Source: Candidatus Thiodictyon syntrophicum (GTDB lineage Bacteria > Pseudomonadota > Gammaproteobacteria > Chromatiales > Chromatiaceae). Taken from it: a stretch of DNA of 64,000 nucleotides. Positions 58,101-64,000 of the stretch are shown here, piece after piece (within the stretch, counting starts at the first letter, position 1; every line of letters starts with the position of its first letter). The DNA is taken from assembly GCF_002813775.1 (NCBI RefSeq), contig NZ_CP020371.1, forward strand, positions 62,001-126,000, given 5' to 3'. The notes under the pieces are model-generated. The model did not search any database and was not told the DNA's origin. It saw nothing but the letters and a program-made list of their open reading frames with translations. Position numbers and translations under genes: made by a program.

Positions 58101-61100
58101 AGGCGCTGATGGCCCGCAGACCGGCAAAGGCGTCGCTGCCGTCCACATAGTCGGCGTAGATGGCCACCCGGCCGCCGCCGCCACCGGTGTGGTTAGCGCC
58201 GCCGGTGCCGCCGCCGTTGGCGGAGATGCTGCCGCCCCCTGCCAGGCGCGAGGTAGTGATCCACACCGAACCGCCGGCGCCCTCGCCGGAGGCGCTCCCG
58301 CTGGAGAGGCCGCCATCGGCGCGGATGGCCCCCTCCACAATGACCGCCTCGCTGGCGATGATCCGCAGAGAGCCGCCGCCGTCGCCGCCGGCCCCACCCC
58401 AGGCGCCGCCACCGCTGCCGAGCCGATCCGGCCGTCTGGGATCGCCATAGACCGGGTTGGTCGTGTTCCCGCCGGCACCCCCGTAATGGCCGCCGAGGCC
58501 GCCGTGACTGCCGCCGTTGCCCGATTCGGCCCCGGCCAAGAAGCCCAAGGTGTGTGCGGTGCCCCCGAGCCCCGCCTTGTCGCCCCCGAGATAACCACGA
58601 CCCGTCACGTCGATGGCGCTGCCGGACTCGACGATCACGCGCCGCGCCTCGATCTGCAGACCGGCCTCGTTGGCGGTCGGACTGGTGAGCAGCGAATTGT
58701 CCCGCAGGCGCAGGGTCTGCGCGAGCTTGATCGGTTCCTGGACAATCACCCGCGCCCCGTTCTGCAGGGTGATGGCATCGAAGGTCTGGCCGGGCGGCAT
58801 GATGAGATCCGTGAAGGGCGAGTTGGCCCCTTGCCCGTTGAGCACCAATTCACCGCCGGCCTGCCCTTCTGCGAGCAGGTAGACGGTGCCATCCGCCCCG
58901 TCCCCGTAGTAGCCGTCGCCGCCCTTTGCCGTGATACCGGCCAGGTTCAGGGTGCTGATATCCAGCGAGCGGATGGCGACGCGCCCGCCGCCGCCGCCGG
59001 TGTGGTTGGCACCGCCGGTGCCGCCACCGTTGGCCGTGATGGTCCCCTTACCGGAGAGCGTGCGGGCCGCCAGATTGATGCTGCCGCCGGAACCCTCGCC
59101 GGAGGCCGAGCCGCTGGAAAGGCCGCCGTCGACGCGGACTGCGCCGTCGACCGCGAGGTTGATGGCCGAGAGCAAGACCCGCCCGCCGCCGTCGCCCCCG
59201 GCACCGCCCCAGGCGCCGCCACCGCTGCCCAGGTCGACCGGGTTGACCAGATTGCCGTTGACCGGGTTCGACACGGCGCTTCCGGAGCCGCTGTAATGAC
59301 CGCCGAGACCGCCGTAACTGCCGCCGTTGCCCGACTGGGCGCCCGGCAGAAAGCCGACGGTATGGGCGGTACCGCCGAGCCCGGCCCGATCACCGCCGAG
59401 ATAGCCGCGGCCGACCACATCAAGGCGGCTGGTCGCGTCGATGCTCAGGGTCCAGACCTGCACATGCAGGCCGAAGGCCTCGGTTTGCGTGGTCTCACGG
59501 TGGGTGAGGACAGCGCCGTTCAGGAGTTCGACATTGTGGAAGGTCCGGTCGCCGACCAGGGTCAGCGTGGCGCCCTGGACGCGGACGTTGCGGCCATCGA
59601 AGGCGGCGTCGGCGATCTCGGTATTGCTGGTGATCAGCAGCACCGAGGCGCCGGTGGCGAAGGTGGCAGTGGCGCCTGAGTCTCCCATCGGCGCGCCCTG
59701 GACATCCGCGGGCAGGGGCTCGCGGTTACCGGCCAGGTCTACGCCGACGGTCGCGAACTCATAGCTGCCGTCTCCCCCCATCCGGGTCGCATCGAAGGCG
59801 ATGGTACCGGTCGCACCGCCGGGGGACGGGAACTCCCCGTTGCCGGTCCCGTCGGCGCCGGTGTAGCGGTTGAAGGTGCCTAATCCATTACGGCGGAACC
59901 ACAGCTCGACATGGGCGAGATCGGTGAGCCCATCGGTGACCTGATAGCTGACCTGGGTGACCACGCCGGTGCCCGGACTGGCTGCGGCGGTTGCAAGCGT
60001 CGCCGGCGGCGTGATGTCGGCCCCGGTCAGGATCACGTCCACCGGGATCGCCGCCCCCTCATTGCCGGCCGCATCGCTGGCAAAGGCCAGCAGCCGTAGT
60101 TCGGTGCCGGGGGTGCCGGGCGGCACGGTGAGCGTGAAGGCGGCGCTCGCCGGGGTCGCGGCCGGCTGCACCTGGACCTGATCGGCCAGGGTCAGGGCGC
60201 CGGTGGTGGCGACACGGATCGAGGCCACGCCCACCGCGTCCGCCGCGGTGACCTGCACCAGGATGTGGTCGCCGAAGTTGTACGGGGTCTGCGGCGCGGG
60301 CGCGGTGATCGACACCGTCGGCGCGGTCTGATCGACCACGGTCAGCGTCACCACCGCGACCGGGGCGCTGTGCCCGGCGGTGTCGGTGGCGGCGGCCTCC
60401 AGACGCAAGGTGCCGCCGATGGCCACGTTGCCCGGCACCGTGAAACTGAGGCTACGCACGGCATCGTTGGCGGCCGGGCTCACCACGATCTGGCGGCTGT
60501 CGGTGACGGCGCCGCTGGCCGTGACCGTGATGCCGGTGACACCGCCGACCGCGTCCTGGGCGCGCACGGTGACGCCAATGACGGCACCGGGTTCGACCTG
60601 ACCGCCGGTGGCCGGGGTCAGGATCGCGACCGTCGGCGAGGTATCCAAGGTGCTGTTGACGGCCACCGGCACCGCGACCGCCGGCAGGCCGCCCGCGGTC
60701 ACATAGACCAGCGTCGCGCCGTTGCCGACCGCGGTGATGCGCCCACCGGCGGTGACGCTCGCCACTGCCGCATCGGCGCTGGAGAAACTCGCCTGGGCGG
60801 TCAGGGTCTGGGTGCTGCCATTGCTGTAGCGCCCGGTGACGGCCAGTTGACTGGTCTCACCGAGGAAGCTCAGGGCGATCGGCGTGGGCGTCACCTGCAA
60901 GGATTGCAGCGTGACGATGGACACCGTCACCGGCACCCGGGCCTCCCGCCCACCGGCGGTGACGACGATCTCGGCCGTACCGCTGCCGACCGCGGCCACG
61001 CGGCCGGCGGTGGTGACCGTGGCCACCGTGGGGGCGGTCGACGCGAAGCCGGCGGTGGCGGTCAGATCAGCACTGGCGCCATTGTCATACTGGCCGGTGA

Positions 61101-64000
61101 CGGTGAGATCCGCCACGGCGCCGGCGCTGGTGAAGGACAGGTTGACCGGCGCGACGGCGATGGACACCAGGGTCGGCAGGGCCGGCACCGTCACTTGGGT
61201 CGGCGCGCTCGGGGTCGGCGAACTGGCGAGATCGAAGGCCTGGGCCTGGATGCGATCCCCGGCCGCGGCGTCGATGAGGGTGCTGAAGTGCCCGCTGCCG
61301 TCGGCAGCGACCTGGGTGCTGAAGCCGGTATTCAAATTGGTCAGTGTGACCCGAGCCCCGGCCACACTCTGGCCGGCGATGCGGACCTGATTGGCGGCCG
61401 TGGGCTGCGGCGCCTCGAGGGTCGGTGCGGCCGGGGCGGCACCCGTCGGCAGCGCGACGACGATGAATTCCAAATAAGAACCAGCGGCGGCCGGGTCGTT
61501 ACTGACACCGACGCCGTTGGTCGCGACCAGATAGAGTCGGTGGGCGCCGGGGCTGAGCCCGGCGGTGGCGATGCGCACGGCGGTCCCGGCGACGGTGAGC
61601 GGCTGCGGCAGGGACGGGGCATCCAGATAGACCTGGGTCTGCGCGATGCCGCTGGGGTCGGTGACCGCGATGGTGACGGTGAGCGGCTCGCCTGGAATCA
61701 CCTGTTGGCCGGCGGTGACACCGGTAAAGCTCAAGGTCGGCGGGTCGGTGTTGGCGGCGAGCGCGAATGGGTAGAGGGCCTCGCCGGTCTGGCCGAGGCC
61801 ATCCTGGGCTACCGCGCGGACCTCGTGGTCGCCGAGCCCGAGCCCGAGGGTACTGAGGATAGCCTGGAAGGGCGCGATGTTGACGGTCTTGAACGGGGTC
61901 GTGGCACCGTCAAGGAAGAATGCCACTTGCCGCACGCCGGCACTGACCGCGGTCGGGGTCAGGTCCAGCGATAACCCCTGACGGAGCGTCTGGGTCGGGG
62001 GGACTGGCAGGCTGATGGTCGGGGGCGTCGCACTCGGCGCGACCAGCAAGGCCAGGGTCGCGTCGCGGCTATTACCGGCACCGTCGTAGGCCGTGACCAG
62101 GAGTTGATAGTCGTGGCCCGCGGTCAGGCCGGCGGAGTCGATCGCGAACAGGAACGGCGGGGCGTCCCCGGCGAACACCGAGCGCTGATCGATCAACCGA
62201 TACAGCGCACCGGCCACGCCCAGGTCCTTGATGCGCGCCTCGACCCGCGCGACCCGGCTACCCTGGTCGGTGGCATAGGCATTGAGCTGCACCACCTGGC
62301 CGGGGATCACCCGGTTCGGGTCCACCGGCGGGGCGACCGACAGGGTCAGTTCCGGCGGCGTCAGGTCATTGTCGCCGCTGCCGGTGGTGGTGAAGCGGCT
62401 GCTCCATTCCTGGGTCATCGCGAACCCGTCCTGGTCGGTCACGGCGGTGGTAATGACCACCGTGTATTCGGCATTCGGCGCCAAGGTGCCGATCACCGGG
62501 CCCCAGACCACGACGGTCTTGCCGTTGAGGGTATCCAAGCGCAGCAGGCCGAGGAGCCGCCCACCACTGCTGTCGAAGACGTTGAATGACCCGGCCTCGC
62601 CGGTGCTGAGCGAGGCGGCGTTCATCGCCTCGCTGAAGAACGCCACCACCGGCGACTCGACGCCGACCCCGGTCATGTTCGGTGCCGGCAATACGCTCAC
62701 CGCCGGGGTGCCGTCCGTCGGCACGCGGTCGGACGGGAACTCGCCGACCAGACAGCCGAGGCTGCCCACCACCACTCGCAGGCTCAGGTTTTGATCCGCC
62801 AGGGCCATGCAGGTGGTGATCTCACCGGACTTGAGCGGCAATACCCGGAACACCTCGGTGGCGGTCTCGCCGGGCAGCAGATGGCCAAGATTACGCAGAT
62901 CGGCACCTTCGATTTCGGTGCAGGCGGGCGTGCCGCCGGTGTCGATGATGCAGCGCAACAGATGGGCGTCGAAGCCCATGTCCAAGTCCAGACTCGCGTA
63001 GAGGGCCGGGATATCGTCAGTGTTGGTGATCTTGACTTCCAGATCGTAGGGCACGCCGGCGGTGACCCGATCCGGATGCACGACCTGGACATCGAGGGTG
63101 GGCGGCCCGCGGACCTCGACGCTGGTCTCGGCGCTGCCGCTGAACGGGATCGGCGCATCCTCGGGGATACCGGGCCCGGTGAGCGCGCCGCCGAACTCGA
63201 CCCGCACCGGGCGCACGCCGATCTCATCGCCGCGCACCACGAACTCGCGCTCGGACTGTCCCGGCTCCGCGACGTTACCCGGAAGGATGGCGCCGAATAC
63301 GGCGACCCCATCGGCCGGTAACATGCTGGTGAGTCCGGCAGTCGGAAAGGCGATCCTGGCACTCACGTCGCTCAGCGTGAAGATGCCCGAGGTGTTCATC
63401 AGCAGCAGGCGGACCGAGAAGAACTCCTTCAGTGACTTGATCCGCCCCTCGATGACGATGATGCCGGGCAGCGAGATGTCGGGTTGTCCCGGCACCGTGA
63501 CCGACTGCTGAAAGACGATAATCTGGGTGTCCTGGATGTTGGGCCTGCCGCCGCCGTCGCCGCGCCCGCCTGGGATGGCGTAGGTCTCGACGCCGATCTC
63601 TTCGGGGACGGCAATCCGACTCGCGATCGGGACCGACACCGGCACTGGCCGGTTGCCGATGGTGAGCACGATATCGAACACCGAGACGTTGTAGTTGGCG
63701 GGGTCGTCCAGCGCGATCACGCCGTCGGCGACCAGGGCCTCGATCTGCCGCGGCGCGAGCCGCTCGGAGGTGATGCGCGACACTACCACCGACTCCAGGG
63801 AGACCTGGGTGATGGCGACCGACTGCTCGGCGCGGTTGCCGTTGGCGTCCACTGCACTGACGCGGACGTTGTTGACCGCGTTGCGGGTCAGCGGCAGGTT
63901 CAGGTCGAAGCCACCGCCGGCGTCGGGCAGGGTCTGGGTCGCGCGCCCGCCGGGGCCCACGACCTCGACCTGCACCGCGGCGAGGGCCGGGGCCAGTGGC
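55102..64000 (-). CDS. Giant repetitive surface-type protein (5' end beyond the window)
   Basis: At least 2,965 residues; the frame stays open at the window edge. From the N-terminal side: beta-rich domains (NVSVFDIVLTIGNRPVPV, LDVQVVHPDRVTAGVPYDLEVKITN), an SbsA-type Ig-like domain (APNMTGVGVESPVVAFFSEAMN, ~62650-62390), several Ig-like domains (TPPELTLSVAPPVDPN etc.), two BIG2 domains (SIAVAPVNLSF and SLQVTPTPIALSF, ~61170-60660), then from ~59650 to the end five glycine-rich beta-helix-like repeats with GRGYLGGDKAGLGGTAHT and LGSGGGAWGGAGGDGGG. Such proteins are exported adhesins or outer-layer proteins; no export signal or anchor lies within the window. Confidence 0.85.
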   Translation of the reverse strand, partial: PLAPALAAVQVEVVGPGGRATQTLPDAGGGFDLNLPLTRNAVNNVRVSAVDANGNRAEQSVAITQVSLESVVVSRITSERLAPRQIEALVADGVIALDDPANYNVSVFDIVLTIGNRPVPVSVPIASRIAVPEEIGVETYAIPGGRGDGGGRPNIQDTQIIVFQQSVTVPGQPDISLPGIIVIEGRIKSLKEFFSVRLLLMNTSGIFTLSDVSARIAFPTAGLTSMLPADGVAVFGAILPGNVAEPGQSEREFVVRGDEIGVRPVRVEFGGALTGPGIPEDAPIPFSGSAETSVEVRGPPTLDVQVVHPDRVTAGVPYDLEVKITNTDDIPALYASLDLDMGFDAHLLRCIIDTGGTPACTEIEGADLRNLGHLLPGETATEVFRVLPLKSGEITTCMALADQNLSLRVVVGSLGCLVGEFPSDRVPTDGTPAVSVLPAPNMTGVGVESPVVAFFSEAMNAASLSTGEAGSFNVFDSSGGRLLGLLRLDTLNGKTVVVWGPVIGTLAPNAEYTVVITTAVTDQDGFAMTQEWSSRFTTTGSGDNDLTPPELTLSVAPPVDPNRVIPGQVVQLNAYATDQGSRVARVEARIKDLGVAGALYRLIDQRSVFAGDAPPFLFAIDSAGLTAGHDYQLLVTAYDGAGNSRDATLALLVAPSATPPTISLPVPPTQTLRQGLSLDLTPTAVSAGVRQVAFFLDGATTPFKTVNIAPFQAILSTLGLGLGDHEVRAVAQDGLGQTGEALYPFALAANTDPPTLSFTGVTAGQQVIPGEPLTVTIAVTDPSGIAQTQVYLDAPSLPQPLTVAGTAVRIATAGLSPGAHRLYLVATNGVGVSNDPAAAGSYLEFIVVALPTGAAPAAPTLEAPQPTAANQVRIAGQSVAGARVTLTNLNTGFSTQVAADGSGHFSTLIDAAAGDRIQAQAFDLASSPTPSAPTQVTVPALPTLVSIAVAPVNLSFTSAGAVADLTVTGQYDNGASADLTATAGFASTAPTVATVTTAGRVAAVGSGTAEIVVTAGGREARVPVTVSIVTLQSLQVTPTPIALSFLGETSQLAVTGRYSNGSTQTLTAQASFSSADAAVASVTAGGRITAVGNGATLVYVTAGGLPAVAVPVAVNSTLDTSPTVAILTPATGGQVEPGAVIGVTVRAQDAVGGVTGITVTASGAVTDSRQIVVSPAANDAVRSLSFTVPGNVAIGGTLRLEAAATDTAGHSAPVAVVTLTVVDQTAPTVSITAPAPQTPYNFGDHILVQVTAADAVGVASIRVATTGALTLADQVQVQPAATPASAAFTLTVPPGTPGTELRLLAFASDAAGNEGAAIPVDVILTGADITPPATLATAAASPGTGVVTQVSYQVTDGLTDLAHVELWFRRNGLGTFNRYTGADGTGNGEFPSPGGATGTIAFDATRMGGDGSYEFATVGVDLAGNREPLPADVQGAPMGDSGATATFATGASVLLITSNTEIADAAFDGRNVRVQGATLTLVGDRTFHNVELLNGAVLTHRETTQTEAFGLHVQVWTLSIDATSRLDVVGRGYLGGDRAGLGGTAHTVGFLPGAQSGNGGSYGGLGGHYSGSGSAVSNPVNGNLVNPVDLGSGGGAWGGAGGDGGGRVLLSAINLAVDGAVRVDGGLSSGSASGEGSGGSINLAARTLSGKGTITANGGGTGGANHTGGGGGRVAIRSLDISTLNLAGITAKGGDGYYGDGADGTVYLLAEGQAGGELVLNGQGANSPFTDLIMPPGQTFDAITLQNGARVIVQEPIKLAQTLRLRDNSLLTSPTANEAGLQIEARRVIVESGSAIDVTGRGYLGGDKAGLGGTAHTLGFLAGAESGNGGSHGGLGGHYGGAGGNTTNPVYGDPRRPDRLGSGGGAWGGAGGDGGGSLRIIASEAVIVEGAIRADGGLSSGSASGEGAGGSVWITTSRLAGGGSISANGGGTGGANHTGGGGGRVAIYADYVDGSDAFAGLRAISAWRGRGYYDNTGGSARGSAGTVYLKIGGVEDLIIDDNESTTTAATGTPLPLMGPGLTRAVTADTLTTDGVLPLFPDVLVGLRLNPDLNQAECFTILANDTGSIRVATPNEHGVRFADVAAVGKGYAGDYRYTNLRLRRGGYLEMGDRLTVTDTLRIDEYGLLTHPQTTATYEAVLDLEVGTLEIDATGRIDVTGHGYLGGDRAGLGGTAHTLDLTAGAQSGNGGSYGGLGGHYSGAGGNAANPLYGSLTDPQDLGSGGGSWGGAGGDGGGRVFITAAAIHNAGAIHADGGLSSGSASGEGSGGTVNIRTGTLTGNGLITTNGGTTGGGNHTGGGGGRIAIRYSGTLSLPQVNIQSRGGDGYFGDGGHGTLYLKGAGQTYGDLTIDGLGLVQPTDTVTIPGGLTFDNIVLRNGARVVADAGLRVLGTLSIGANSTLTHSGGLEAGLQIQAARVVVESGGAIDVTGRGYLGGNKSGLGETAHTLGFAAGAQRGHGGSHGGLGASYSGASGNASPVYGDPARPNRLGSGGGAWGGVGGDGGGYVRIQASESVIVEGAIRADGSLSSSSASGEGAGGSVWITTAHLAGAGSISANGGTTNGGNHVGGGGGRVAIDADAVDGTDAFAGLRAISAWRGRGYYDNTRGGAGTVYLKIGGVDELIIDDNDTGVSSPMGTPFSLMGPGVTTAVTADSLTTDGEIPLLTNALVGLRINPDLEQVESFTILANTGTEIVVETPNENGVDFMDVAAVGKGYVGDYRYTNLTLRGAGHLDLGDRLTVTDTLRITEHGLMTHPETTTTYAAMLDIEAGTLTIDATGRIDVTGRGYLGGNKGGLGETAYTLDFTAGAQRGNGGSYGGIGGHYSGADGVTNLVYGSPTDPADLGSGGGAWGGTGGDGGGRVFITAGAIENDGEIHADGSLSTGSASGEGSGGTVNIRTGDLTGSGLITASGGTTGGGSHVGGGGGRIGIRYSGTLSLPGGNIQTRGGDGAYGDGTAGTVHLEVVAP
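55490..59430 (-). repeat. Five-copy intragenic repeat with a two-step higher-order period
   Basis: The GYLGG core of each copy lies near 59400, 58590, 57512, 56700 and 55640 (plus-strand coordinates). Spacing alternates about 0.81 and 1.07 kb, so copies 2+3 and 4+5 form a ~1.88-kb super-repeat. The longer spacers carry an extra module (VGLRINPDLEQVESFTILAN, VAAVGKGYVGDYRYTNL). Confidence 0.8.

Noticed and set aside
57247-59679. 810-codon open frame on the plus strand opposite the giant gene, and a similar 569-codon frame at 60265-61974
   Set aside because: They mirror the GC-rich, repetitive coding strand; their residues (RGDGD, GGRRG-type) have no domain logic and the opposite strand has clear Ig-like and repeat domains.

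Overview
The window looks like a chromosomal segment of a purple sulfur bacterium (Chromatiaceae, Gammaproteobacteria). This rests on high GC, a complete cso-type alpha-carboxysome operon with form IA RuBisCO, a long-form Pta, an Lpp-like lipoprotein, and many dispersed hairpin repeats, decayed toxin-antitoxin modules and IS sequences. The species cannot be told from the sequence alone.

1-9.8 kb: a minus-strand, lower-GC, tightly overlapping gene cluster typical of peptide (RiPP) maturation. It reads, in transcription order, TIM-barrel/U32-like protein, PqqD-radical SAM-SPASM, a second radical SAM with a PqqD-like C-terminus, amidohydrolase, YcaO and TfuA. An IS66-family element (6072-8910) has landed in the 5' end of the PqqD-radical SAM gene and moved its start codon. 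No precursor peptide was recognised.

9.8-16.8 kb: a graveyard and defence region. It holds an antitoxin with a truncated PIN toxin, a UspA fragment, a ParD/ParE pair with a palindromic operator and no normal parE start codon, ihfA, a broken DUF1016 nuclease, a truncated HTH protein, and an AT-rich three-gene module. That module (ADP-ribosyltransferase-like toxin, small antitoxin candidate, SecB-like chaperone) has the architecture of the CmdTAC anti-phage system.

16.8-27.3 kb: the carboxysome operon cbbL-cbbS-csoS2-csoSCA-csoS4A-csoS4B-csoS1-csoS1-ferritin-like-acRAF-(McdB-like orphan)-cbbR-csoS1D. 27.4-31.6 kb: Nudix hydrolase, orphan PAS histidine kinase, a SulP transporter that could supply bicarbonate, and a small lipoprotein. 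31.8-45.4 kb: ParB-like protein, GH1 glycosidase, LemA/TPM genes, a 5-oxoprolinase operon (pxpB-pxpC-frameshifted pxpA-cupin), Uma2, CsbD, hemerythrin, a pyruvate/indolepyruvate decarboxylase-like enzyme, an L32-like zinc ribbon and an Lpp-like lipoprotein. 45.7-55 kb: pta, a STAND-TPR protein, MazEF, a second damaged copy of the ihfA/DUF1016 segment in inverted orientation, and an ImmA/IrrE metallopeptidase pair. 55.1 kb to the end: most of a giant repetitive surface-type protein, truncated by the window edge.

The carboxysome genes form one functional unit: enzyme, scaffold, carbonic anhydrase, shell, assembly factor and regulator, with SulP as a plausible inorganic-carbon importer. The inverted 1.1-kb duplication at about 12.5 and 51.8 kb brackets this block and could mediate inversion of the 38 kb between.
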